Of a DNA stretch of 64,000 nucleotides, positions 1-8,501 are shown piece by piece (the stretch's first letter is position 1; every line of letters begins with the position of its first letter). The DNA is from Corynebacterium endometrii. GTDB lineage: Bacteria; Actinomycetota; Actinomycetes; Mycobacteriales; Mycobacteriaceae. Both the position numbers and the translations under genes were made by a program. The DNA lies in NCBI RefSeq assembly GCF_004795735.1, contig NZ_CP039247.1, positions 682,001 through 746,000 of the forward strand, given 5' to 3'. A model generated the notes under the pieces. That model saw nothing but the letters and a program-made list of their open reading frames with translations. It did no database searches and had not been told where the DNA came from.

Positions 1-11
1 TCCACAAAATG

Positions 12-54
12 GAAACTCCCTGTTCGATGTTGAGCAGGGAGTTTCTTTTATTTT
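12..54 (+). terminator. Intrinsic terminator at the window edge
   Basis: An 11-bp perfect stem (12-22 with 35-45) with a 12-nt loop is followed by a T-rich run (46-54). It ends a transcript that enters from left of the window. The upstream gene is not visible; it could be a tRNA or a small gene. Confidence 0.8.
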
Positions 55-119
55 CCCTGGTTGTGCCGTATTTCCCATCATGCCACAATAGGAACCAATA
101 CGCACGAATATGAACGTGT

Positions 120-163
120 AACGTACCAGTTGCGTACCAGTTACGTACCGACAACGTACCAAG
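120..163. repeat. Four tandem 11-bp direct repeats (core CGTACC)
   Basis: Four consecutive 11-bp units lie at 120-130, 131-141, 142-152 and 153-163. Each has the core CGTACC, mostly followed by AGT. Regular tandem 11-mers just ahead of a short basic ORF resemble integrase arm-type or excisionase sites of integrative elements. Iterons or a repressor operator are alternatives. Confidence 0.7.
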
Positions 164-176
164 TAGGGCAGACACG

Positions 177-206
177 ATGGCAAGAAAACGCACCCGTTCC
201 CGTTAG
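177..206 (+). pseudogene. Nine-codon basic ORF, possible relic of an integrase N-terminus
   Basis: ATG at 177 opens nine codons, MARKRTRSR, and then TAG at 204-206. Actinobacterial tyrosine integrases often begin with such an Arg/Lys-rich stretch. The ORF follows tandem 11-bp repeats and lies between a terminator and the 3' end of the converging glgC-like gene. I infer a decayed integrase start left by a lost element. No further integrase sequence is recognisable downstream. It could equally be a chance ORF. Confidence 0.25.
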
Positions 207-220
207 ACGCCGCGAGTGAA

Positions 221-1378
221 CTACTTCTTCCACGAGGGCAGGCGCTCACCTGGGTCGAAAGCCTCCCGCGCGGTAATCAGACCGTCGCGGTCGATGAGAG
301 TGATGTGTTCGTCGCTGCCGCGATCGTGCGCGGAGACGTTCGCATCGAAATCGACGATGGCGTTGAGGAGATTGGCGCCAGACGGAATGGTGGCGCGGTT
401 GAGAATCACACAATTGCGCACGCTGGCGCCCTCCTCGATGGTGACCTGGGGGCCGATCACCGAGTTAATGACCTCGCCGTGCACCTTCGCTCCGGGCGAG
501 ATAAGCGAGTTTTCGAGCTTGGCATTCGAGTCAACGTGGGCCGGCAGCAAGTGTGGCTCCGCAGACCATATCGGCCAGTGGGCATCGTCCAGGCGAATGC
601 CCTCACCGGCAAGGATTTCCATGTGCGCCGCCCAGTAGGACTGGACGGTGCCCAGGTCTAGCCAATACCCGTTGTGCTTGTGCTGGGCTACGCGGTGGTT
701 GTGCACAAAGTACGGAATGAGATCATCGCCGTAATCGGCCAGCTCATCTTTCTCCTTAAGCTCACGCAGCGCCGCCACGAGCTTTTTCGCATCGAACATG
801 AAGATTTCGCAGCCAACCGTGTTGGAGATGGGCTCATCAGGCTTGTACTGGAATTCGGTGACTATCTGATCCTCGGCCTTAATAACGGAGTAGCGGCCTG
901 GGTCATCATCGATCTCTGTGGTGACCATGGTCAGATCCGCCTCTAGGGACTGGTGGGTTTCCAAAACATCGAGGTAATCGACAAGGTATAAGTGGTCCGC
1001 GGATAGGACCAAGACAATGTCTGGATCGGCGCGTTCAATCTCGCGAACCTGGGAGAAAAGCGTCGCGGAATTCCCATCATTGAAGCCCTCGCCCTCCGCA
1101 CCCTCGAAGGGAAAGGCGAGCTTCAGGCCGCCGTGCGAACGGTCCAAGTCCCAGGGACGCCCGCCGTCGATGTGGTGGTTGATGGAACTTGGCATGTACT
1201 GCAGCGCCATGAGCACATCGGTGATCTTAGAGTGGGCGAGGTTAGACAGGGATATATCGATCAGCCTGTATGTACCGGCAATGGGCAGGGAAGGCTTGGC
1301 CCGGTGTTCCGTCAAGGATCCAAGGCGGGAGCCCTTTCCACCGGCGAGGATAATGGCGAGAATCTTCGGCAATTTCAT
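221..1378 (-). CDS. glgC: GlgC-like glucose-1-phosphate adenylyltransferase (ADP-glucose pyrophosphorylase family)
   Basis: This is a 385-aa nucleotidyltransferase. The N-terminal LAGGKGSRLG loop and the RAKPSLPIAG segment bind nucleotide and sugar phosphate. SADHLYLVDY is the metal-binding Asp region. A C-terminal left-handed beta-helix (about residues 280-360) carries hexapeptide-like repeats. ADP-glucose made by such enzymes feeds glycogen and maltosyl-glucan synthesis. ATG at 1378 is chosen because the fold begins at once with MKLPKILAIILAGG; the longer frame adds 21 unrelated residues. The protein departs from classical GlgC: the usual GTADA-type motif is replaced by NSATL. It may therefore be a paralogue with another sugar phosphate. 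It is probably co-transcribed with the DCC gene 37 nt upstream. Confidence 0.75.
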   Translation of the reverse strand: MKLPKILAIILAGGKGSRLGSLTEHRAKPSLPIAGTYRLIDISLSNLAHSKITDVLMALQYMPSSINHHIDGGRPWDLDRSHGGLKLAFPFEGAEGEGFNDGNSATLFSQVREIERADPDIVLVLSADHLYLVDYLDVLETHQSLEADLTMVTTEIDDDPGRYSVIKAEDQIVTEFQYKPDEPISNTVGCEIFMFDAKKLVAALRELKEKDELADYGDDLIPYFVHNHRVAQHKHNGYWLDLGTVQSYWAAHMEILAGEGIRLDDAHWPIWSAEPHLLPAHVDSNAKLENSLISPGAKVHGEVINSVIGPQVTIEEGASVRNCVILNRATIPSGANLLNAIVDFDANVSAHDRGSDEHITLIDRDGLITAREAFDPGERLPSWKK

Positions 1379-1415
1379 ATTTATTAGCCTACTGAAACTC
1401 TTTGTGTTGCGGCTG

Positions 1416-1799
1416 TCATTTTGCCTTGCTAGCCAACCCACTGGAGTCGCAGGCAGCCCACGCGCCGGGAATTCGGTGCCGGTTGCGGGCGGTTACCCGG
1501 TATACGGCCTCGATCGGCACACGCAGCGGGAGGCGACTGAGCAGCCACGAGAGGGCTCGGCCGCCGGCACCCCAACTGCAAAGCAACCCGGTGATGGCCT
1601 GCCCGCCGCCGCGTACCTCAACACGGCCGGCGCCGCGAACGATTAAGTAGGCACGCTCGCGGACATCGTTGCGGCTTAGGCCAAACTTGGCATAATCCAC
1701 CTCGCGCGATGCGCGGAATTCTACGCGCGGAAAGGCGCGGCTGAGCCGTGAAACCGCGGCCGTGCAGAAGCCGCAGTCTGCGTCATAGATGAACAGCAT
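1416..1799 (-). CDS. DCC-family thiol-disulfide oxidoreductase-like protein (DUF393)
   Basis: This 127-aa protein starts with the family signature: a YDADC segment followed by GFC, giving a DxxCGFC motif near residues 6-12. The rest is a small basic domain with a hydrophobic segment around residues 70-95. DUF393 proteins have a thioredoxin-like fold and are presumed to be redox active, but substrates are unknown. It lies just upstream of the glgC-like gene on the same strand, so an operon is likely. It faces the acetyltransferase gene head to head across about 65 bp, which must hold both promoters. Confidence 0.75.
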   Translation of the reverse strand: MLFIYDADCGFCTAAVSRLSRAFPRVEFRASREVDYAKFGLSRNDVRERAYLIVRGAGRVEVRGGGQAITGLLCSWGAGGRALSWLLSRLPLRVPIEAVYRVTARNRHRIPGAWAACDSSGLASKAK

Positions 1800-1864
1800 G
1801 CCTTACAGGTTACGCAACCACCACGCCTGCCGAGTAATGCGGCGAAGTGGCTTATGCTGGAGCC

Positions 1865-2407
1865 ATGAGCTCTGACGCCACCGCCCACGGCCCACTGCGC
1901 ATCCGGCGCGCGGCGGTCAAGGACGCGCAGGCACTGGTAGCGCTGTCAGCCGAGACATTTACCCAGACCTTCGGGCATTTGTACAAGCCGCAGGATCTAG
2001 CGGCTTTTCTCGATTCCGCTTACGATCTTGGTAAGCACGCACAACTCCTTGAGGATCCGGAATTCGCGGTGTGGTTGCTCGAGGCGGAAAACGGGCCCGT
2101 GGGCTACGCTTTAGCCGGGCCATGCGGGCTGCCGCATGAGGGGGTTGGCCCGGGAGACCGTGAGCTCAAGCGCCTCTATATCCTGTCCAACTACCAGGGC
2201 TTAGGATACGGCGCGCGCCTGATGGAGGTATTCCTTGACTGGTGCGGTGAGCACACGGCGTGGCTTGGGGTGTGGTCAGAAAACTTTGGTGCTCAGCGCT
2301 TCTACAGCCGTTATGGCTTTAAAAAGGCTGGAGACTACTACTTCGCAGTAGGCGAGCATCGCGATTACGAGTTCATCATGAGGAGGCCTGCAAGTGCTAC
2401 AGCCTAG
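1865..2407 (+). CDS. GNAT-family N-acetyltransferase
   Basis: This 180-aa protein has the GNAT fold. The N-terminal strand LRIRRAAVKDA leads to the acetyl-CoA pyrophosphate loop NYQGLGYGARL (about residues 112-122). The C-terminal segment NFGAQRFYSRYGFKKAG is typical of motif B. The acceptor substrate cannot be read from sequence. ATG at 1865 was preferred over an in-frame ATG at 1847 because it matches the usual N-terminal length. The 3' end overlaps the GTG start of the S66 peptidase by 14 bp, so the two are probably translationally coupled. Confidence 0.85.
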   Translation: MSSDATAHGPLRIRRAAVKDAQALVALSAETFTQTFGHLYKPQDLAAFLDSAYDLGKHAQLLEDPEFAVWLLEAENGPVGYALAGPCGLPHEGVGPGDRELKRLYILSNYQGLGYGARLMEVFLDWCGEHTAWLGVWSENFGAQRFYSRYGFKKAGDYYFAVGEHRDYEFIMRRPASATA

Positions 2408-3428
2408 GACACTCAAACCCGGTGACAAGGTTGCCATACTTTCACCGGCGTGGGCCGCACCCGCGTATTTCCCGGCGGTGCATGAGCAGGCGATGGGCCG
2501 AGTGCGTGACGTGCTGGGGCTGGAACCTGTGGAATTTCCCACTACTTCGATGATGGGGGCCTCCGCCGAGGCTCGGGCGGCCGACGTGAACGCGGCCTTC
2601 GCAGACCCCGAAATCCGCGCGATCTTCTCCACGGTGGGCGGCGACGACCAGATTATGGTCACCAGGCACCTCGACGCGGAATTGGTGCGCGCGGACCCCA
2701 AGGCCTTCTTTGGCTACTCGGATAACACCAACATCTTGAATTGGCTATGGCGAAACGGCGCGGGCGGCTACTACGGCGGTTCCACCATGGTGCACCTGGG
2801 CCAGGCCCAGGTCGATGAGCTACATCTGGAGACCTTGCGCGCGGCCCTCTTTGGTGGTGGGGACGTAACGCTTTCCATGCCCACCCTGTCAGAGGATTAC
2901 GGCCACGACTGGTCCGATCCGCAGGCCCTTACTGAGCCCGCCCCGCGTTATCCGGCCGCGCCCCTGGAATTCGTGGGGCCGGCGACTACCGTGCGCGGCC
3001 GCACGTGGGGAGGCTGCCTGGAAGTCATTGATCAGTTGGCCTTGGCCGGGAGGCTGCCCGCGGCCGAGGAACTTGAGGGAAGCATTCTCCTGTTTGAGAC
3101 CTCTGAGGTAATCCCGCCGCCGGACTACGTGGGGCGTTGGGTCCGGGCCATGGGTGAGCGCGGCTACCTCGACGCGGCCGTCGGCGTGGCTTTTGCCCAG
3201 CCGGTGGTTTCTGATCGCGATCACCCGGTGCCGCCCGAGTATCTCGAGGCTCGCCGGCAAGCCTATTACGAGTACCTGCTGGTAAACATCGCGCGTTTTA
3301 ACACCGAGCTCGTTGTGGCCCTGAATGCCCCATTCGGCCACACGCGGCCTCAGGCGGTATTACCGTACGGCGGGGAAATCACCCTGGACGCCGAGGCGGG
3401 CACGGTAACCGCTCACTATCCCCGGTAA
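2394..3428 (+). CDS. S66-family LD-carboxypeptidase (LdcA/MccF-like)
   Basis: This is a 344-aa S66 serine peptidase. The nucleophile serine lies in FFGYSDNTN (about residue 105). The catalytic Glu is in LLFETSE and the His in the C-terminal APFGHTRP. Family members remove the terminal D-Ala from murein tetrapeptides (LdcA) or cleave microcin C-like aminoacyl-nucleotides (MccF). No export signal is visible, so action is cytoplasmic. The start is GTG at 2394, inside the end of the acetyltransferase gene. The pairing with an acetyltransferase leaves open a detoxification role like that of MccF. Confidence 0.85.
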   Translation: MLQPRTLKPGDKVAILSPAWAAPAYFPAVHEQAMGRVRDVLGLEPVEFPTTSMMGASAEARAADVNAAFADPEIRAIFSTVGGDDQIMVTRHLDAELVRADPKAFFGYSDNTNILNWLWRNGAGGYYGGSTMVHLGQAQVDELHLETLRAALFGGGDVTLSMPTLSEDYGHDWSDPQALTEPAPRYPAAPLEFVGPATTVRGRTWGGCLEVIDQLALAGRLPAAEELEGSILLFETSEVIPPPDYVGRWVRAMGERGYLDAAVGVAFAQPVVSDRDHPVPPEYLEARRQAYYEYLLVNIARFNTELVVALNAPFGHTRPQAVLPYGGEITLDAEAGTVTAHYPR

Positions 3429-3570
3429 GAGGTTTTCGCCCGGCGCCCACTACCCGGCGTTTCAACCAGTGCTCGAGGCTGCTGGCCCGGTCCGTATCCG
3501 CGGTGGAAGGGCGGAGCGAGGTGGGCGGTGGCGCCGAGCTGTGGAGGAAAACACAGTCTGCAAAGGGAAA

Positions 3571-3606
3571 GCCTGCCCCCATTCCAGGGCCAGAGTGGGG
3601 GCAGGC
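3571..3606 (-). terminator. Terminator after the acyl-CoA dehydrogenase gene
   Basis: An 11-bp perfect GC-rich stem (3571-3581 with 3596-3606) lies 19 bp past the stop of the minus-strand acyl-CoA dehydrogenase gene. Read on that strand it is followed by a T-rich stretch. It may also stop the converging peptidase transcript. Confidence 0.8.
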
Positions 3607-3624
3607 GGTACGGGAAGTTTGGCG

Positions 3625-5709
3625 CTATGCGTAGCGAGGCGAGTCCACGCCCGCGTCCTGGAGCATAGGCACGGTGGTAATCGCCTTTGGAACGTCAAAG
3701 GCATCGACCAGAACCTCGGCCCATGGGCCCAGCGAATCGACCAAGTCACGGATCGCTGCGCGAGCCACGCGGATGCGGGAGGACGGCAGCACATTGTGTT
3801 CCTGGTACCAGCCCGCGTGCTCAACGATGGTAGACAGTGCGTACAGATCGCGGACCTGCTCTAGGACCGGACGCGCCGGGGAATCTGCCGGCAGCTTCGC
3901 TTCGGCCTCGACCAGGTGCTGCAGGGCAAGGGAATCCATGCGGGCCCAACCCGCCGCGATCATGTGATCTTGAGCCTCATCCACGAGCTTGGCGGCCTCG
4001 GTGGGCTCCAGCTTGCGGGCGTTGCGCATGCGGCTGGCCAGGGACTTCAAGATGGACTGCGCGCGGTCCTCGAGGAGCTCGACCTGGTAGCCGGCGTCGA
4101 AGATGGAATTGTCGTTGCTCTTACGCGCCACGTCTATCGCGCTCTGGACAGTGCGCGAAAGGCCCGAACGGCGCCGGAGGAGATCGCCTACCTCGTCGAT
4201 GCCGTAGCGCACCATATCGATTGGGGAGAGGTCAGCCATGTCGCGGCCGTAGGCGGTGAGCATCTCCTTGGCCACCATCTGGATGAGCACCGTGTTATCG
4301 CCCTCGAAGGTGGTGAACACGTCAGAGTCCGCCTTGAACACGGTCAAGAGGTTTTCCGCCATGTATCCGGCGCCGCCGCAGGCCTCGCGGCATTCCTGGA
4401 TAGTCTTGGTGGCGTGCTGTGTAGCCATGACCTTAAGGCCGGCCGCCCAGGATTCCAGCTCGCGGGACTGGATGAGCTGCTCCTCGGTGGGGTTGGCCAG
4501 GTCCAGTACTTCCTCGTTAATCTGGCGCTGCTGGTTGTACAGGCGCCCGGTGACCTCATTGTGCAGCAGCATCAGAGCGTAGGACTTGGCCAATGGGATG
4601 AGCAGGCGCAGGCGGTGACTGCGGTGATCAATAATGCGCTTTTCCTGGGTATCTCCACCGGAATTGAACTGGCGGCGCCGCGTTGCGTAACGCACCGCGA
4701 TATCCAGGGACGTGCGGGTTGCGGCGTTTGCCGCGCCGCCGACCGCGATGCGTCCACGAATCAGCGTGGACAACATGGTGAAGAAGCGGCGATTCTGCGA
4801 CTCGATGGGGGAGTGGTAGTTGCCCTCTTCATCGACATCGGCGAATCGGTTAAGGAGGTTCTCCCGCGGGATGCGAACGTTATCGAACATCAGGGTGCCA
4901 TTGTCCACACCGAGCAAGCCGCCCTTGTGGCCGTGATCTCCGATCGTTACGCCCGGCAGCGGCTCATGATTCTCGTCGCGGATTGGAACCACGAGGCAGT
5001 GCACGCCGTGGGATTCTTCTACGCCAGGGGTGTACAGCTGAGCGAAGACTGCCGCGATGGTGCCGTGCTTCGCCGCATTGCCCAGGTAAACCTTCTTGGC
5101 CGAAGGACTTGGGGAGTTAATGATGAACTCCTGAGTCTCGGGGTCATAGGTAGCGGTGGTCTCCAGCGCCTGCACGTTGGAGCCATGGCCTAACTCGGTC
5201 ATGGCATAGACACCCAGCAGATCTAGGTCCATCGTGGGCTTGATGTAGCGGCGGTGACGCTCAGTGCCGAGGTTATCAATGGCGCCGCCCCACAGGCCCC
5301 ACTGCACGCCGCCCTTAACCATCGCGCTGAGGTTTGCATGGGCGAGCGTCTCCAGTCCGATGACGGAGCGGTCAGCCTTTCCGGTGCCGCCATTAGCCTG
5401 CGAGAAGGAATCCCAGGAATATCCACCATCCCGGAAGCGCTCTAGGAGCGGTATGAGGGCGTCGCGGTTTTCATCCAGGGTGCCCTCGACTTGCGGCAGG
5501 AAGAACTCGTCGTCCAGCATGCGGCGGATCTCCTCGCGGATTTGTCCGAATTGCCCGTCCAGAATCATGCGAAGGTCCTTGGCCGCGGCCGGATCCGGTG
5601 TGGTTGGCAGGGTGTGTGGAATGCGCGCTTCGCGATTGTTGCCCTTGGATTCTGCCTTGGCTGACTCGTCATCTGGCTTGGAGTTGCGGTGAATGGTTGG
5701 GATAGCCAT
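3625..5709 (-). CDS. Acyl-CoA dehydrogenase of acyl-CoA oxidase-like architecture
   Basis: This 694-aa flavoprotein has the long ACOX-type layout: N-terminal helical domain, middle beta-domain, ACAD C-terminal helices and an extra C-terminal domain. The middle domain carries TELGHGSNVQALETTATYD, a signature shared with peroxisomal acyl-CoA oxidases. CGGAGYMAEN and TFEGDNTVL match the C-terminal FAD and active-site region. It introduces the alpha-beta double bond into acyl-CoA. Whether electrons go to ETF or oxygen is not visible. ATG at 5709 has AAAGG eight bases upstream; the longer frame adds 71 low-complexity residues. It is followed from upstream by the thiolase gene (49 bp gap), so they probably form an operon. 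Confidence 0.85.
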   Translation of the reverse strand: MAIPTIHRNSKPDDESAKAESKGNNREARIPHTLPTTPDPAAAKDLRMILDGQFGQIREEIRRMLDDEFFLPQVEGTLDENRDALIPLLERFRDGGYSWDSFSQANGGTGKADRSVIGLETLAHANLSAMVKGGVQWGLWGGAIDNLGTERHRRYIKPTMDLDLLGVYAMTELGHGSNVQALETTATYDPETQEFIINSPSPSAKKVYLGNAAKHGTIAAVFAQLYTPGVEESHGVHCLVVPIRDENHEPLPGVTIGDHGHKGGLLGVDNGTLMFDNVRIPRENLLNRFADVDEEGNYHSPIESQNRRFFTMLSTLIRGRIAVGGAANAATRTSLDIAVRYATRRRQFNSGGDTQEKRIIDHRSHRLRLLIPLAKSYALMLLHNEVTGRLYNQQRQINEEVLDLANPTEEQLIQSRELESWAAGLKVMATQHATKTIQECREACGGAGYMAENLLTVFKADSDVFTTFEGDNTVLIQMVAKEMLTAYGRDMADLSPIDMVRYGIDEVGDLLRRRSGLSRTVQSAIDVARKSNDNSIFDAGYQVELLEDRAQSILKSLASRMRNARKLEPTEAAKLVDEAQDHMIAAGWARMDSLALQHLVEAEAKLPADSPARPVLEQVRDLYALSTIVEHAGWYQEHNVLPSSRIRVARAAIRDLVDSLGPWAEVLVDAFDVPKAITTVPMLQDAGVDSPRYA

Positions 5710-5758
5710 GGTGTGTGCCTTTCGGTAATCGAGAGGAAAGTTGGAAAAGAAATGAGGA

Positions 5759-7072
5759 TTAGCGTTCGATAATCGCGGTGATTCCCTGTCCGCTTGCCGC
5801 GCAGATGGAAATGAGGGTGCGGCCGCCGCCGTTTTCGGCCAGCGTCTTGGCGGCGGTGGCAAGGACTCGAGCGCCGGTGGCGGCGAACGGGTGGCCCGCG
5901 GCAAGGGAGGAACCCTTGACATTGAGCTTCGACCGGTCGATGGCGCCTAGGGCACCGTCGAGGCCGAGGCGCGAGCGGCAGTAATCGTCAGACTCCCACG
6001 CGGCGAGGGTGGCCAGGACCTGGGAGGCAAACGCCTCGTGGATTTCGTAGTAATCGAAGTCCTGCAGCGTCAGTCCGTTGCGCTCGAGCAATCGTGGGAC
6101 CGCGTACGTGGGCGCCATGAGCAGACCGTCACCTCCATGTAGGTAGTCCACGGCGGCGGTTTCTGAGTCCACCAGGTAGGCCAGCGGCTCGATGTTGTGG
6201 GCGGTGGCCCAGTCATCGGACGCGAGAAGCGCAACAGATGCGCCGTCAGTAAGCGGGGTGGAGTTGCCCGCGGTCATGGTGGCTTGTGCGCCGTGGTCTA
6301 TGGCATCCTGCTTGCCGAATACAGGCTTGAGCTTGGCCATGGACTCCGCTGACGCATCCGGGCGCAGGTTGGTGTCCCGCGTCACGCCAAGGTAGGGCGT
6401 GACCAAGTCATCGAAGAACCCGGCGTCATACGCGGCGGCCAGGTTCCTATGAGAGATGACGGCCAGCTCATCCTGGTCCTCGCGGGTGATACCAAACTCA
6501 CGCGCGGTGATGGCGGCATGTTCACCCATGGACAGGCCCGTACGAGGTTCGGAATTGGCGGGCATCTCCGGCGCCAGCTGACCCGGACGAATGGAACCGG
6601 CGAGTTTCACACGCTCGGCCGTGCTGCGAGCGGCCGCGAGTTTGAGCAGCGTGCGGCGCATTTTATCGCCAACGGCTAGGGGTGCATCGGAGATTGTATC
6701 GGTGCCGCCGGCTAGCGCCACGTCATAGCGGCCCGCGGCAATCCCGTCCGCAACGAGGATTGCCGCCGCTAAGCCGGTTCCACACGCCTGCTGTACGTCG
6801 ATGGCGGGGGTGTATGGCGAAAGCGTGGAGCCCAGCACGGATTCGCGGGTCAAGTTGAAATCGCGGGAGTGCTTGAGCACGGCGCCGGCGGCCACCATCC
6901 CCAGTTGTTCATCTTGGAGTCCGTAACGGGCAACAAGTCCATCGATCGCGGCGGTCAGCATGTCCTGGTTAGAGGCATCCGCGTACTCGCGGTTCGAGCG
7001 GGCGAACGGGATGCGGTTGCCACCAAGGATTGCTACACGGCGTGGATTGCCAGCCGGTGAATTACTAGACAT
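5759..7072 (-). CDS. Acetyl-CoA acyltransferase (thiolase, FadA2-like)
   Basis: This 437-aa protein is a complete thiolase. The acyl-accepting Cys lies in QQACGTGLAAA, the His in EIHEAFASQ, and the second active-site Cys in ICAASGQG near the C-terminus. GHPFAATGAR is the conserved glycine-rich loop. It catalyses CoA-dependent cleavage, or the reverse condensation, of 3-ketoacyl-CoA. ATG at 7072 is used because the protein then starts as typical thiolases do (RRVAILGGNRIPFARS). It is transcribed away from the fabG4-like gene across a 98-bp divergent promoter region and ahead of the ACOX-type gene. The set resembles the mycobacterial fadE5-fadA2-fabG4-htdX neighbourhood. Confidence 0.9.
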   Translation of the reverse strand: MSSNSPAGNPRRVAILGGNRIPFARSNREYADASNQDMLTAAIDGLVARYGLQDEQLGMVAAGAVLKHSRDFNLTRESVLGSTLSPYTPAIDVQQACGTGLAAAILVADGIAAGRYDVALAGGTDTISDAPLAVGDKMRRTLLKLAAARSTAERVKLAGSIRPGQLAPEMPANSEPRTGLSMGEHAAITAREFGITREDQDELAVISHRNLAAAYDAGFFDDLVTPYLGVTRDTNLRPDASAESMAKLKPVFGKQDAIDHGAQATMTAGNSTPLTDGASVALLASDDWATAHNIEPLAYLVDSETAAVDYLHGGDGLLMAPTYAVPRLLERNGLTLQDFDYYEIHEAFASQVLATLAAWESDDYCRSRLGLDGALGAIDRSKLNVKGSSLAAGHPFAATGARVLATAAKTLAENGGGRTLISICAASGQGITAIIER

Positions 7073-7170
7073 GGAAACTCCTTTTGTATTTAAAACTGTA
7101 TGGCGTCCGTCACGTATGGGTGATAGTGTAGCGCACATCACGATTTTTTGAAGAAGGGACTATCGACACA

Positions 7171-8496
7171 ATGTCCAACTCTGGATTGATTGAGAAATTC
7201 ATCAACTCTGACCTCGCGGGAAAGCTCGGGGTGCCACAGGGGGTGGAGCTCCGCCGCCACGAACCTGGAAAGCCCGCTCTCGACGGTCCTGTGGCTATAG
7301 CTGGGGGTGGACGCTTCGGATCTAAACTTGAGGAAACCCTCAAAAATGAATACAAATTCATTCCAGTCGAGGCGGACACCCCACGCGCCGGAATTATCCT
7401 CGACGCCACTGGCATTACTAGGCCCGAAGAGCTTGAAACCCTCTACAAGTCCATGCACCCGCAAATGCGGAAGATTAGGAAGAATGCGCGCGTGGTGGTC
7501 ATCGGCCACACGCCGGAGTTGGTGGGGGATATCGACGCCCGCATAGCGGCCCGTGCCCTTGAGGGCTTTTCCCGTTCGCTCGCTAAAGAGCTGCGATACG
7601 GTGCCACGGCGCAGCTGGTCTACGCCGCGCCGGAAGCGGGGGTGGAAGATGTTGAATCCACGCTGCGCTTCCTGTTGTCAGGAAAGTCCGCATTCGTCAA
7701 CGGGCAGGTGATCCGCGTGGGTGCCGAGGGGGCTGCGGCTGACGTGGATTGGTCCAAGCCGCTTGCGGGCCGCGTCGCCGTGGTAACCGGTTGCGCCCGT
7801 GGTATTGGCAAGACTATGGCTGAGGTGCTGGCTCGTGACGGCGCATCGGTCATCTGTGTGGATGTGCCGGCGGCGGGGGAGGCGCTGGTAGAGACCGCGA
7901 ACGCGGTCAAGGGCACCGCACTGCCGCTCGATGTGACGGACAGCAACGCCGCCGAAGCGCTGGCGAGCCACGCGGACGCGCGTTACGGCAGGAAGATAGA
8001 CATCCTTGTTCACAACGCCGGCGTGACCCGGGACAAGCTCCTAGTCAACATGGATGAGGGGCAATGGAAGATGGTTCAAAACATCAACCTGGTTGCGCCG
8101 GTGCGGATTACCGAGGCGCTCCTTGAGGCTGACGCGCTGGGCGAGAATCCAGCGGTCATCGGGGTTTCTTCGATCGCGGGCCTGGCGGGCAACCGCGGTC
8201 AGACCAATTACGCCACCACCAAAGCCGGGATCGTGGGAATGGTCGACGCGCTGGCCGGCCCGCTCGCGGAGCGTGGCGGCACCATCAATGCCGTGGCCCC
8301 CGGGTTCATCGAAACCGCCATGACCGCGGCTATGCCCACGGTGCCGCGTGAGGTGGGGCGGCGCTCCAGCACCCTGAACCAGGGCGGACGGACGGTGGAC
8401 GTAGCGGAAACCGTGGCCTACCTGGCCGCTCGCGCATCCGGTGGGGTCAATGGGAACGTGATTCGCGTCTGTGGCCAATCCATCTTGGGGGCGTAA
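7171..8496 (+). CDS. fabG4: High-molecular-weight 3-oxoacyl reductase (FabG4-type SDR)
   Basis: This 441-aa protein has two parts. Residues 1 to about 190 form an N-terminal flavodoxin-like domain lacking a recognisable catalytic motif. From about residue 197 there is a classical SDR domain with the cofactor loop TGCARGIG, NAG in HNAGVT, catalytic Ser in SSIAGLAG and the YATTK Tyr-Lys pair. This length and layout match HMwFabG (FabG4) of mycolic acid bacteria, which reduces 3-oxoacyl-CoA, usually with NADH. The gene is followed after 5 bp by a MaoC dehydratase, so reduction and dehydration are likely coupled. It diverges from the thiolase gene. Confidence 0.9.
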   Translation: MSNSGLIEKFINSDLAGKLGVPQGVELRRHEPGKPALDGPVAIAGGGRFGSKLEETLKNEYKFIPVEADTPRAGIILDATGITRPEELETLYKSMHPQMRKIRKNARVVVIGHTPELVGDIDARIAARALEGFSRSLAKELRYGATAQLVYAAPEAGVEDVESTLRFLLSGKSAFVNGQVIRVGAEGAAADVDWSKPLAGRVAVVTGCARGIGKTMAEVLARDGASVICVDVPAAGEALVETANAVKGTALPLDVTDSNAAEALASHADARYGRKIDILVHNAGVTRDKLLVNMDEGQWKMVQNINLVAPVRITEALLEADALGENPAVIGVSSIAGLAGNRGQTNYATTKAGIVGMVDALAGPLAERGGTINAVAPGFIETAMTAAMPTVPREVGRRSSTLNQGGRTVDVAETVAYLAARASGGVNGNVIRVCGQSILGA

Positions 8497-8501
8497 GCGA
8501 T

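Noticed and set aside
3916..5193. Antisense ORF of 425 codons over the acyl-CoA dehydrogenase gene
   Set aside because: The sense protein is a clear family member. The antisense product has no recognised motif.
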